Part shown: positions 34,478-43,700 of the stretch, piece after piece
How the letters are laid out: every line of letters starts with the position of its first letter
How positions within the stretch are numbered: the first letter of the stretch is position 1
Origin: Streptomyces armeniacus
GTDB taxonomy: Bacteria > Actinomycetota > Actinomycetes > Streptomycetales > Streptomycetaceae
Reading direction: 5' to 3'
Assembly (NCBI RefSeq): GCF_003355155.1
Contig: NZ_CP031320.1
Location: 6,623,861-6,687,860, forward strand
Length of the DNA stretch: 64,000 nucleotides
Notes under the pieces: model-generated
The model's input: the letters and a program-made list of their open reading frames with translations, nothing else
Databases searched by the model: none
What the model was told of the DNA's origin: nothing
Made by a program: the position numbers and the translations under genes

Positions 34478-34996
34478 TCACCGTCCCTGATACGGGTGAC
34501 CACCCGTGGACGGATGGCCGCCTCCGCCTGGATCGGACTCGACCGGCTTGGTCTGCTGTTGCTCGAACGCGTGCTTGATGGCCTCCTCATTCTTGTAGTG
34601 GTCGTCGCCGGCCTTCTCCAACTTCCCTTTGAGCTCCCCGCACTCACGGCTGATGAGGTCCAGATAGCGTTCCCAGGACTCGTAGACGGTCATCTGCGCC
34701 GAGCCGGTCAGGAACCCGGTGACGGTTCTGTCGCTCGCCCCCAGGCCCGCCTGGTGCTCTGTGAGCTTCGCAGTCCCCTTCTTCAAAGTCCCTTGCAGCG
34801 ATCCGACACCATCCGATGCCCCGGTCCACAGCGTCTTGTCGGATTTCATGCTGCCCCAAGGTCCGCCATCGCCTCCATTGCCGGCGGAAGCCAGGGATGT
34901 GCGAACGCTCGTGCCGTCAACCCCGGCCGCCTCCTCGCCACCGCCCTTTGCGGGCTCGACGAAATCTAAGATCGCCGAGCGCGGTCCTTCCCCCAT
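34478..34996 (-). CDS. WXG100-like small helical protein
   Basis: 172 residues from ATG 34996 (MGEGPRSA). A Gly/Ala-rich N-terminal part is followed by a helical hairpin region (LQGTLKKGTAKLTEHQAGLG, YESWERYLDLISRECGELKGKLEKAGDDHYKNEE) ending in a disordered GGGGHP tail. The spacing of Trp, Glu and Leu and the position as first gene of the cassette recall ESX-type WXG partners, although a canonical W-x-G turn is not obvious. It probably forms a complex with, or targets, the DUF1023 protein. Confidence 0.6.
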   Translation of the reverse strand: MGEGPRSAILDFVEPAKGGGEEAAGVDGTSVRTSLASAGNGGDGGPWGSMKSDKTLWTGASDGVGSLQGTLKKGTAKLTEHQAGLGASDRTVTGFLTGSAQMTVYESWERYLDLISRECGELKGKLEKAGDDHYKNEEAIKHAFEQQQTKPVESDPGGGGHPSTGGHPYQGR

Positions 34997-35086
34997 GCCC
35001 TCATTCCTCCCTCTGCGTCCGGTCGCCGACATCCATGCGTCGATCACGTATCCGCGGCATCGACGTCATCACAGTCAGCAGTAGTC

Positions 35087-35127
35087 TGCATACGTGACGT
35101 ACGCATGACCTGAGTACGTGTACTCAG
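35087..35127 (-). promoter_or_regulatory. Paired palindromes upstream of the WXG/DUF1023 cassette
   Basis: TGCATACGT-g-ACGTACGCA (35087-35105, one mismatch) and a perfect CTGAGTAC-gt-GTACTCAG (35110-35127) lie about 90-130 bp upstream of the cassette start. The TGAGTA half-site recurs twice in opposite-strand form near 35624-35641, before the membrane-protein gene, suggesting one regulator for both units. Confidence 0.5.
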
Positions 35128-35233
35128 ATCCCCAAACGGAACCGGGGGCCGGGGGGAGTGGGCATGGACATGTGCCCACTGTTCGGCGTGAGTTCGGCGC
35201 GTGTGCGACACATCCGCTCTGTCGGAGAGCAGG

Positions 35234-35578
35234 TCATGCCATGGCGATTATTGCCACGCCGGTGATGCCTTGCAGTGCGAGCTGTAGGCAGACCAGCGGC
35301 AGCCACAGCCTTCTCGCCCGCTCGGCCGCAGGGTTCAGCACCGAAGCGGTCACGCCGATGGCGGCGCTGCCCCAGAATGCCCACCACGCCACGTCGCCCA
35401 GAACGGCGGGCGCGCAGCCCTCGCCGTACGTGAGGCAGCGGGCGAAGCGCTCCGAGCTGAGGACGGGCAGCCAGACGACCAAGGTCATCGGGAGGAGCGT
35501 CGCCAGGCCGATACGGGCCCGACGACGCCATTGCCGGGGACCGGCTTCGCTGTGCTGGAGGGGCAGGACGTCAGTCAT
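35234..35578 (-). CDS. Small membrane protein (114 aa)
   Basis: Three hydrophobic segments (IGLATLLPMTLVVWLPVL, AVLGDVAWWAFWGSAAIGVTA, LWLPLVCLQLALQGITGVAII) follow a short basic N-terminus. Two Cys lie in the loop CLTYGEGC. No family recognised. It sits just upstream of the WXG/DUF1023 cassette on the same strand, separated by about 240 bp containing palindromes. Confidence 0.6.
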   Translation of the reverse strand: MTDVLPLQHSEAGPRQWRRRARIGLATLLPMTLVVWLPVLSSERFARCLTYGEGCAPAVLGDVAWWAFWGSAAIGVTASVLNPAAERARRLWLPLVCLQLALQGITGVAIIAMA

Positions 35579-35825
35579 GTCTCCCAGTCCGCCACACGCG
35601 GACTCGCCGGGGATCCGTCAAGCTACTCAGCCGGGTACTCAAATCGCCCGGTGCGCCCGGCCCTTGGGAGGCGTACGGAGAAGGTCCCACCCGCGCCCGA
35701 GCGGTGCGTACGGGCGCGGGCGGGCCGCCGGGGCCGTACGTGCCGAGATGTGCCTTTCCGCATCGTGAGACGGTTCCGCGCGGCGCGGGGCGGCGTGGCA
35801 GACTGCCCGCGTGCTCTCGTTCGCC

Positions 35826-35867
35826 ATGATTATTGGTGACAGCGCGCCGGTCCTCAGTGGCCGCTGA
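35826..35867 (+). CDS. Putative cimA leader peptide with tandem Ile codons
   Basis: ATG 35826 opens a 13-codon frame (MIIGDSAPVLSGR) in which codons 2 and 3 are both ATT, the rarest Ile codon in such a genome, and Val-Leu follow. It ends 53 nt before a strong intrinsic terminator and 204 nt before cimA, an isoleucine-pathway gene. This is the layout of ribosome-mediated attenuation. An in-frame GTG at 35811 could extend it. No good ribosome binding site is visible, so the assignment is tentative. Confidence 0.45.
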   Translation: MIIGDSAPVLSGR

Positions 35868-35920
35868 TCCGTATTCAACCGAAGCGGCAGTGGACACCGT
35901 GTCCCAGACCCGCGCGCAGA

Positions 35921-35953
35921 CCTCTCGCACCCGCGAGGGGTTTTTTCGTTTTT
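35921..35953 (+). terminator. Intrinsic terminator in the cimA leader (attenuator candidate)
   Basis: An 8-bp stem (35921-35928 with 35933-35940, one G-U) with a 4-nt loop is followed directly by ttttttcgttttt. No plus-strand gene precedes it within the gap 35579-36071, so it most likely controls read-through into cimA. Confidence 0.8.
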
Positions 35954-36071
35954 CGGGGCCACCGAACCGGAGAGCGGGAGCGCGCAGGATGATGGGGATA
36001 AGTGGAGCCGAGTCTTCCGGGCGTGGACGAGTCGTCCGGACTTCCGCTCACCCGACAGGAGCCAGACCACC

Positions 36072-37676
36072 ATGACGAAGGACGTCCCCAGCGACGACTT
36101 CCATGTCTTCGACACCACACTGCGCGACGGCGCCCAGCGTGAAGGCATCAATCTCAGCGTCGCCGACAAGCTGACCATCGCCCGCCACCTGGACGCCTTC
36201 GGCGTCGGTTACATCGAGGGCGGCTGGCCCGGTGCCAACCCCCGTGACACCGAGTTCTTCCAGCGTGCGCGGTCCGAGATCGATTTCCGCAGTGCCCAGC
36301 TCGTCGCGTTCGGCGCGACCCGCAAGGCGGGCGTACGGGCTGCCGACGACCCGCAGGTCGTCGCGCTCGCCGACGCCGGGGCGCCCGTGGTGACGATCGT
36401 CGCGAAGTCCCATGACCGACACGTCGAGCTCGCCCTGCGCACCACCCTGGAGGAGAACCTCCTGATGGTGCGCGACACCGTCGCGTATCTGCGGGAGCGC
36501 GGCCGCAGGGTGTTCGTCGACTGCGAGCACTTCTTCGACGGCTACCAGGCCAACCCCGGCTACGCCAAGGACGTCGTCCGCACCGCGCACGAGGCGGGCG
36601 CGGAGGTCGTCGTCCTCTGCGACACCAACGGCGGCATGCTGCCCGCCCAGGTGCAGGCCGTCGTACGGACCGTCGCCGGTGACACCGGTGCCCGGCTCGG
36701 CATCCACGCGCAGGACGACACCGGCTGCGCCGTCGCCAACACGCTCGCGGCCGTCGACGCGGGCGCCACCCACGTCCAGTGCACGGCGAACGGCTACGGC
36801 GAGCGCGTCGGCAACGCGAACCTCTTTCCCGTGGTCGCCGCCCTCCAGCTCAAGTACGGCCGCAAGGTGGTCCCCGAGGGCGCGCTGGCCGAGATGACCC
36901 GCATCTCGCACGCCATCGCCGAGGTCGTCAACCTCACCCCCTCCACCCACGAGCCGTACGTCGGCACCTCCGCCTTCGCGCACAAGGCCGGACTGCACGC
37001 CTCCGCCATCAAGGTCGATCCCGACCTGTACCAGCACATCGACCCCGAACAGGTCGGCAACTCCATGCGGATGCTCGTCTCCGACATGGCAGGCCGCGCC
37101 TCCGTCGAGCTCAAGGGCAAGGAGCTCGGCTACGACCTGACCGGCGACCGCGAGCTCGTCGGCCGCATCGTCGAGCGGGTCAAGAGGCAGGAGCTGCGCG
37201 GCTATTCGTACGAGGCGGCCGACGCCTCCTTCGAACTGCTGCTCCGCGACGAGGTGCACGGCGGCGGCGCGCCGCGGTTCTTCCGGATGGAGTCGTGGCG
37301 GGCGATCGTCGAGGACCGGCCGGACGGCACGCACGCGAACGAGGCGACCGTACGGCTCTGGGCGAAGGGCGAGCGGGCCGTCGCCACCGGCGAGGGGAAC
37401 GGCCCGGTCAACGCGCTGGACCGGGCGCTGCGGGTCGGACTCGAGCCGGTCTTCCCGGAGTTGGCCCGGATGGAGCTCGTCGACTACAAGGTGCGCATCC
37501 TGGAGGGCAAGCACGGTACGGAGTCCACGACCCGGGTGCTGATCTCCACCAGCGACGGCAGCACGGAGTGGTCCACGGTGGGCGTCGCGGACAACGTGAT
37601 CGCCGCCTCGTGGCAGGCGCTGGACGACGCCTACACCTTCGGGCTGCTGCGGGCCGGGCTGACGCCGGGGGAGTAG
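36072..37676 (+). CDS. cimA: Citramalate synthase
   Basis: 534 residues; ATG 36072 has aggag 10 nt upstream. Condenses pyruvate with acetyl-CoA to (R)-citramalate (EC 2.3.3.21), a threonine-independent route to 2-ketobutyrate and isoleucine. The HMGL-like barrel has FDTTLRDGAQREGI, VGYIEGGWPGANP, VFVDCEHFFDGY, LCDTNGGMLP, and HAQDDTGCAVANTLAAVDAGA. A C-terminal LeuA-like regulatory/dimer domain (about 395-530) is present, allowing feedback control. The long-form size and the GGWPG motif fit CimA rather than LeuA or homocitrate synthase. A leader peptide and terminator upstream suggest attenuation. Confidence 0.93.
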   Translation: MTKDVPSDDFHVFDTTLRDGAQREGINLSVADKLTIARHLDAFGVGYIEGGWPGANPRDTEFFQRARSEIDFRSAQLVAFGATRKAGVRAADDPQVVALADAGAPVVTIVAKSHDRHVELALRTTLEENLLMVRDTVAYLRERGRRVFVDCEHFFDGYQANPGYAKDVVRTAHEAGAEVVVLCDTNGGMLPAQVQAVVRTVAGDTGARLGIHAQDDTGCAVANTLAAVDAGATHVQCTANGYGERVGNANLFPVVAALQLKYGRKVVPEGALAEMTRISHAIAEVVNLTPSTHEPYVGTSAFAHKAGLHASAIKVDPDLYQHIDPEQVGNSMRMLVSDMAGRASVELKGKELGYDLTGDRELVGRIVERVKRQELRGYSYEAADASFELLLRDEVHGGGAPRFFRMESWRAIVEDRPDGTHANEATVRLWAKGERAVATGEGNGPVNALDRALRVGLEPVFPELARMELVDYKVRILEGKHGTESTTRVLISTSDGSTEWSTVGVADNVIAASWQALDDAYTFGLLRAGLTPGE

Positions 37677-37689
37677 CGGCGTACGCGGA

Positions 37690-37722
37690 AGGCCGTACGG
37701 CACCGGGTGTGCCGTACGGCCT
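37690..37722 (+). terminator. Terminator after cimA
   Basis: A perfect 13-bp stem aggccgtacggca (37690-37702) with tgccgtacggcct (37710-37722) and a 7-nt loop. Confidence 0.8.
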
Positions 37723-37799
37723 CGCGCGGCCGAGCGGTACTGTGCCCGCGTGCCCCGGCTCCGGCCCGTACGGCAGAGGGGCGGCGGGGACGGCGTCGT

Positions 37800-37828
37800 T
37801 TGCAGGAACCTGCCGTTGCAGGAACCTG
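37800..37828 (+). promoter_or_regulatory. Direct repeat of an inverted-repeat element upstream of accB
   Basis: ttgcaggaacctg occurs twice (37800-37812 and 37816-37828) with a 16-bp period. Each unit contains the half-sites CAGG-aa-CCTG (the first extended to GCAGG-aa-CCTGC). It lies about 180 bp before accB, in a 329-bp gap that otherwise holds only the cimA terminator. Helical-turn-related spacing of two dyads suggests cooperative binding by a dimeric regulator. Confidence 0.5.
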
Positions 37829-38005
37829 TTGCCCGTGGTGTTTACGCTGTGGAGACCCAACAGCCCCGGGCCCCCGAGGTGGGAGAGTTCCCTGCATGGA
37901 CCCTCCAAAAGGGTGCGGTTCTGTCCAGCGCAGCCATGAAACCGGCGCGGAGACTGTTCGGATCTGACGAGGGCAGGGCGCCCGGCCGTTTCGTAGGGTC
38001 TATAC

Positions 38006-39571
38006 ATGACCGATCTGTCTCAGGACTCCCGCGGCCGTGTGGCCGAGCTGCACGCCATCCGTGCGCAGGCCCGTCGCGGGCCGAGTGAGAAGGCCACCGA
38101 GGCGCAGCACGCCAAGGGGAAGCTGTCGGTCCGGGAGCGGATCGACGTGCTTCTGGACGAGGGGACCTTCCGTGAGGTCGGCGGGCTGCGGCGGCACCGC
38201 GCCACCGGCTTCGGGCTGGAGGAGAAGCGGCCGTACACCGACGGCGTGGTGACCGGCTGGGGCAAGGTGCACGGGCGGACGGTGTTCGTCTACGCGCACG
38301 ACTTCCGCATCTTCGGCGGCGCCCTGGGGGAGGCGCACGCGGCGAAGATCCACAAGATCATGGACATGGCCATCGCGGCCGGCGCACCCCTCATCTCGCT
38401 CAACGACGGTGCGGGCGCGCGTATTCAGGAGGGCGTCGCCGCCCTCGCCGGCTACGGCGGGATCTTCCAGCGCAACACCCGCGCGTCCGGCGTCATCCCG
38501 CAGATTTCCGTGATGCTCGGCCCGTGCGCGGGCGGCGCGGCGTACTCGCCGGCGCTGACCGACTTCGTGTTCATGGTCCGGGAGACCTCCCAGATGTTCA
38601 TCACCGGGCCGGACGTCGTGCAGGCGGTGACCGGCGCCGAGGTGACGCAGAACGGGCTCGGCGGCGCCGACGTGCACGCCGGGACCTCCGGAGTGGCGCA
38701 CTTCGCCTACGACGACGAGGAGTCGTGCCTCGAGGAGGTGCGGTACCTGCTGTCGCTGCTGCCCGCCAACAACCGCGAGAACCCGCCGGTGGCGCCCACC
38801 GCCGACCCCGCGGACCGCACCAACGACTCGCTGCTCGACCTGGTGCCGGTGGACGGCAACCAGCCGTACGACATGCACAAGGTCATCGAGGAGATCGTCG
38901 ACGACGGCGAGATGCTCGAGGTCCACGAACGCTGGGCCACCAACATCGTGTGCGCGCTGGCCCGGATGGACGGCCAGGTCGTGGGCTTCGTCGCCAGCCA
39001 GCCGCAGTCGCTGGCCGGCGTGCTGGACATCGAGGCATCCGAGAAGGCCGCGCGTTTTGTGCAGATGTGCGACGCGTTCAACATCCCGATCCTGACGCTG
39101 CTGGACGTGCCGGGCTTCCTGCCGGGCGTCGACCAGGAGCACGGCGGGATCATCCGGCACGGCGCGAAGCTGCTGTACGCGTACTGCAACGCGACGGTGC
39201 CGCGCATCTCGCTGGTGCTGCGGAAGGCGTACGGGGGCGCATACATCGTCATGGACTCGCAGTCCATCGGCGCCGACGTCACCTTCGCGTGGCCGACGAA
39301 CGAGATCGCCGTGATGGGCGCCGAGGGCGCGGCGAACGTCATCTTCCGCAGGCAGATCGCGGCGGCCGACGACCCCGAGGCGATGCGGACGCACATGGTC
39401 AAGGAGTACAAGGCCGAGCTGATGCACCCCTACTACGCCGCCGAACGCGGGCTGGTGGAGGACGTCATCGATCCGGCCGAGACCCGGCAGGCGCTCATCT
39501 CCGCGCTGGCCATGCTCGCCACCAAGCACGCGGACCTGCCGTCCCGCAAGCACGGCAACCCGCCGCAGTGA
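38006..39571 (+). CDS. accB: Acyl-CoA carboxylase beta (carboxyltransferase) subunit
   Basis: 521 residues. Transfers carboxyl from biotin to acetyl- or propionyl-CoA. Carboxyltransferase signatures are KGKLSVRERIDVLLDEG, the SLNDGAGARIQEGVAAL oxyanion hole, MLGPCAGGAAYSPALTDF, and in the C-terminal half LDVPGFLPGVDQEHGGIIRHGAK and AYGGAYIVMDSQ. The residue matching Asp422 of Streptomyces PccB is Ile here (GGAYI), which in the characterised pair marks AccB, able to use acetyl-CoA, rather than PccB. The epsilon subunit gene follows. The biotinylated alpha subunit must be elsewhere. The start is close to tatac with no clear ribosome binding site. Confidence 0.9.
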   Translation: MTDLSQDSRGRVAELHAIRAQARRGPSEKATEAQHAKGKLSVRERIDVLLDEGTFREVGGLRRHRATGFGLEEKRPYTDGVVTGWGKVHGRTVFVYAHDFRIFGGALGEAHAAKIHKIMDMAIAAGAPLISLNDGAGARIQEGVAALAGYGGIFQRNTRASGVIPQISVMLGPCAGGAAYSPALTDFVFMVRETSQMFITGPDVVQAVTGAEVTQNGLGGADVHAGTSGVAHFAYDDEESCLEEVRYLLSLLPANNRENPPVAPTADPADRTNDSLLDLVPVDGNQPYDMHKVIEEIVDDGEMLEVHERWATNIVCALARMDGQVVGFVASQPQSLAGVLDIEASEKAARFVQMCDAFNIPILTLLDVPGFLPGVDQEHGGIIRHGAKLLYAYCNATVPRISLVLRKAYGGAYIVMDSQSIGADVTFAWPTNEIAVMGAEGAANVIFRRQIAAADDPEAMRTHMVKEYKAELMHPYYAAERGLVEDVIDPAETRQALISALAMLATKHADLPSRKHGNPPQ

Positions 39572-39696
39572 CGAGCGCGCACAGCGAGCACGTACGCCGA
39601 GTACGTACACAACGGGCACGTACCAACGGGCACCTGCACACCGCACCACACGCACGACCGGCACCAACTGACCGCACAACGAACGGGGAATCCGAA

Positions 39697-39900
39697 ATGA
39701 GCGCTCCGGCACCGCACCTCGTACGGGTGGAGAAGGGGCAGGCCAGCCCCGAGGAACTGGCCGCCGTCACCGCGATCCTGCTCGCCCGCGCCGCCACGCC
39801 GCCCGCGCACGCGGGTGTGAACAGGGGGCGCAGCAAGGCGGGTTGGCGGCGCCTGGAGCGTACGGCGGGCTTCCACGCACCGCACAGCTGGCAGCACTGA
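39697..39900 (+). CDS. accE: Acyl-CoA carboxylase epsilon subunit
   Basis: 67 residues. The actinobacteria-specific AccE stimulates the beta-subunit complex. Typical sequence: LVRVEKGQASPEELAAV, TAILLARAAT, then RSKAGWRRLERTAGFHAPHSWQ at the C-terminus. It lies 125 bp after accB on the same strand. The gap carries short repeats of acgtac and caacgggcac. Confidence 0.88.
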   Translation: MSAPAPHLVRVEKGQASPEELAAVTAILLARAATPPAHAGVNRGRSKAGWRRLERTAGFHAPHSWQH

Positions 39901-39971
39901 GCCACGGGCCACGCGGCGCACGGCGCACGGCGTGCGTGGCGCGCACGGCGCGCGGCGGCACACACAAGAAA

Positions 39972-40002
39972 AGGGGCCCGTACGCGATGCGTGCGGGCCC
40001 TT
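39972..40002. terminator. Bidirectional terminator between accE and the small minus-strand gene
   Basis: A 12- to 14-bp stem (gggcccgtacgc, 39974-39985, with gcgtgcgggccc, 39989-40000) has a 3-nt loop and flanking aa/tt pairs. Confidence 0.8.
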
Positions 40003-40018
40003 CGTCGTTCGCTGTGCC

Positions 40019-40201
40019 TCAGGCGCCGGGGGCGTCCACGAGGACGGTACGGCGCGGATTCGCGGTCTGCGGGGGAAGTTGGGCCTCGGTGTCGTCGTCG
40101 GTGTGGGCGGCCGATTCGGCGGAGAGCCCGGTAAGATCGTCTGCGTCCTCGAGATGCGCCAGCGTGGTGCGCTGCGGGTTGGCTATGTTGCGCATGATCA
40201 T
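40019..40201 (-). CDS. Small acidic hypothetical protein (about 60 aa)
   Basis: From ATG 40201 (or 40195) the product reads MRNIANPQRTTLAHLEDADD, then an Asp/Glu/Thr-rich middle (SAAHTDDDTEAQLPPQ) and a C-terminus NPRRTVLVDAPGA. The frame extends upstream to 40297, but that part is AT-rich and promoter-like. The site gaag is weak. The small size, an acidic 'leader-like' half and conserved-looking ends resemble peptide precursors, but no modifying enzyme adjoins. Family not recognised. It is convergent with accE. Confidence 0.5.
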   Translation of the reverse strand: MIMRNIANPQRTTLAHLEDADDLTGLSAESAAHTDDDTEAQLPPQTANPRRTVLVDAPGA

Positions 40202-40701
40202 GGTGGTCTTCACGAGTAAGGATTCCCCAGCGAGTCGCTTGTCGTTTCCGTATAGCGTGTAAACCTCAAGAGTAGGCGCGCTATTCCCAGTGATCATGTG
40301 ACCTAGGCAACTCCCCGCGTGTGAGTTTTCTCACTTACTTGTGAGCAAAGCCGACATAAGGCACAGTCGCCACCCTATGGGTAATCGGGCAATTAGGACG
40401 GAAGGGAAGCTTCCGTGTGCTCGGAGTGCTACCGGGGCAGTGTGACGGGGCGAGATGCTCGTACGGATAAGTCCGGTATCGCGGGCAATGATTTCTACAG
40501 CACGTAACGCGGCGTCTCCATAGCGTCACGCATGTCACAGGGTTATCCACAGGTCTTGTTGGAGATCCGGCACTGTGCTGGAATTCCACGGACCGCCGCG
40601 GGAACATCAGCCGGCGCGCAGGGGGCGCAGAGAAGCGCCGCGCGGCGGTTAAAGGGGACGCGCCGGTCACTCACGAACGCCCAGGGGGCCCTGGAACCCC
40701 C
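40202..40701. other. Long intergenic region upstream of the conservon
   Basis: About 500 bp without a supported gene. It is AT-richer than its surroundings around 40240-40560 and holds an interrupted repeat (tgtgag..ctcac..gtgag, 40319-40350), so it probably contains divergent promoters for the small gene at 40019 and for cvnA. Confidence 0.5.
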
Positions 40702-43700
40702 ATGACTCGATACCGTCCCACCGTCCCAAGCGGCGGGACGCCTGGTCCAGAGGTTGCGACGCTAGTGCAGGGACGTTTCAAGAGGGATGGCAGCACGGTG
40801 GGGGACCCGGAGCTGCGTGGTTCGACCGACCGCGCCTCCTCACCTCAGCGCGCCCAGGGGAGCGGGACCACCGCTGCCGCCGCGGACTCCGGCGGCGCCG
40901 CGGGCGCTCCACAGGGCGAAGGAGACGGCAAGGGTGCAGGGAAGGCCAAGGGCTCGACCGGCCCGGGGTCACGCCTCGCCCTGCGCAACTGGCGTATCAG
41001 TACCCGCCTGGTGTCCCTGCTCACGCTGCCCGTAGTCGCCGCGACCGCCCTGGGTGGCCTGCGCATCAACGACTCGCTGGACGACGTCAAGCAGCTCGAC
41101 AACATGAAGCTCCTCACCGAGATGACGGAGCACGCCACCGAGCTGGCCGCCGCTCTCCAGGAGGAGCGGGACAAGTCGGCCGGCCCGCTGGTCAGCACGG
41201 GCAACGAGAAGGACGACTCGGTCGTCGCCAGCCGTGAGGACACGGACCGGGCCCGCCAGGCGTTCAACGAGGCCACCGGCGACATCAACGCCGACGACGA
41301 GGTGATGTCCGGTGTCCAGACCACCGTGGTCGACATCACCCGCCAGCTGAACAACATCAAGGACATCCGCGAGGACGCGTACGACACCCCTGAGTACACG
41401 TCGCAGACCGTCGACCGGTACAGCCGGCTGATCGAGTCGCTGCTCGGACTCTCCCTCGACATGGCCCAGGCCACGAGCAACAGCGAGATGATCCAGAGCA
41501 CGCGTGCGCTGTCGGCGTTCTCGTCGGCGAAGGAGTTCGCGTCGGTCCAGCGGGCGATCATCAGCGCCGGTCTGGCCCGCAAGGACGGCCCCGAGCTGTC
41601 CCAGACCGACCGGCTCTACGCGAGTACGGCGATGGCCAGTGAGGACGCCAAGCTCACGACGTTCGGGCAGATCAACGGCGAGGGCGCGGCCGAGCTGCTC
41701 AAGCCGCTCGAGGGCGGCATCGTCAACATCACCGCGGCGGACACGTACCGCGACCGGGTGCTGAAGTCCGCGGACGGGATCAAGCGCGAGCAGCGCTCGT
41801 ACATGGACTGGTACGACCAGGACAAGAGCAAGATCGAAGAGATGGGCAAGATCGAGGCCACGCTGCTCTCCGAGATGGAGCAGCAGGCCCGCAAGCTCCG
41901 CTCCGAGGCGCAGCGCGACGCGATCATCAACGGCGCCATCATCTTCCTCGTCCTCGGCATCTCCCTGGTCGGCGCGTTCGTCGTGGCCCGCTCCATGGTC
42001 CGGTCGCTGCGCAGGCTGCAGGACACCGCGCAGGAGGTCGCCCGGCAGCGGCTGCCCGAGCTGGTCCGCCAGATGTCCGAGGCCGAGCCGCAGGACGTGG
42101 ACACCTCGGTCGAGTCCGTCGGTGTGCACAGCCGGGACGAGATCGGCAAGGTGGCCTCCGCGTTCGACGACGTCCACCGCGAGGCCGTCCGGCTCGCCGG
42201 TGAGCAGGCGCTGCTGCGGGGGAACGTCAACGCGATGTTCACCAACCTCTCCCGCCGCAGCCAGGGCCTCATCCAGCGCCAGCTGTCGCTCATCTCCGAG
42301 CTGGAGTCCCGCGAGGCCGACCCCGACCAGCTGTCGTCGCTGTTCAAGCTGGACCACCTCGCGACCCGTATGCGCCGGAACGGCGAGAACCTCCTCGTCC
42401 TCGCGGGCGAGGAGCCGGGCCGCCGCTGGACCCGGCCGGTGCCGCTCGTCGACGTGCTGCGTGCCGCCGCGTCCGAGGTGGAGCAGTACGAGCGCATCGA
42501 GCTGAGCTCCGTTCCGACCACCGAGGTCGCGGGCCGCGTCGTCAACGACCTCGTGCACCTGCTGGCCGAGCTGCTGGAGAACGCCACCTCGTTCTCCTCG
42601 CCCCAGACGAAGGTGAAGGTCACCGGTCACGCCCTGCCCGACGGGCGGGTGCTGGTCGAGATCCACGACACCGGCATCGGGCTGTCGCCCGAGGACCTCT
42701 CCGCGATCAACGAGCGGCTGGCGAACCCGCCGACGGTGGACGTCTCCGTCTCCCGCCGCATGGGCCTCTTCGTGGTCGGCCGCCTGTCCCTGCGGCACGG
42801 CATCCGGATACAGCTGCGGCCCTCCGACTCCGGCGGCACGACCGCGCTCGTCATGCTGCCCGTCGACGTCGCCCAGGGCGGCGCGCAGGGCGCCAAGGGC
42901 AAGCCGGGCGCCGCTCCCGGCGGTCCCGGCGCCCCCGGCGGTGCCGGCGCCCCCAAGGGCACCGGGCTGGCCGCCGCGCTCCAGCGCGAGCCGCGCGGCG
43001 GCGTCGGCCAGACGACGCGGCTGGGTGCGGTGCCCCCGCGCGGCCAGGTGGGCGGCGCCTCCTCGCGCCCCGCGCTGCCCGGCAGCGGCGGGGACGGCGG
43101 CGACGAGCCGCAGCAGGCGCCCGGCACGGGGCTGCCCGTACGGCCGCGGGGCGGCACGCCCGTCGGCGCCGACAGCGGCGCCACTCCCACCGACTTCTTC
43201 GGCAACGGCGCTCCGGCCCCGCAGCGCCCGCTGGGCTCGCCGCCCGGCCCGCCCGCCGGCGGCAACGGCGCCCCGTCGCCGCAGCGCCCGACCGCGCTGC
43301 CCGTACGGGGCGGGCCCGCCGGCGAGCTGCCGCCGCGGCCGCAGGGCGGTCCCGGTGACACCGGTGAGTTCCCGATGCCGCAGCGGCCGCAGGGCGGCCC
43401 GGGTGACACGGGTGAGTACCCCGTGCCGCAGCAGCCCCAGTCCGGCGGTCCGGGTGACACGGGTGAGTTCCCGCAACCCCCGTTCCCCCAGGCGCCGTTC
43501 CCGCAGCAGCCGGCGCAGGCGCCGCAGCAGTCCGGAGGACCGGGCGACACCGCGCAGTTCGACCGGCCCGACTTCAACGGCCCGCCGCCCGCGGGCGTTC
43601 CGGGCGGCCAGTCCGGCACGGGCACGGGCGAGCAGCGCCCCAGCTGGGCCAGTGCCGACGAGGCGCCGCGCGGCCACGACGACACGGAGACCGGCGGCGA

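Noticed and set aside
40543..40551. DnaA box (ttatccaca) as a sign of an origin
   Set aside because: It is a single perfect nonamer without a cluster of further boxes, and dnaA/dnaN are absent; chance or a lone titration site.
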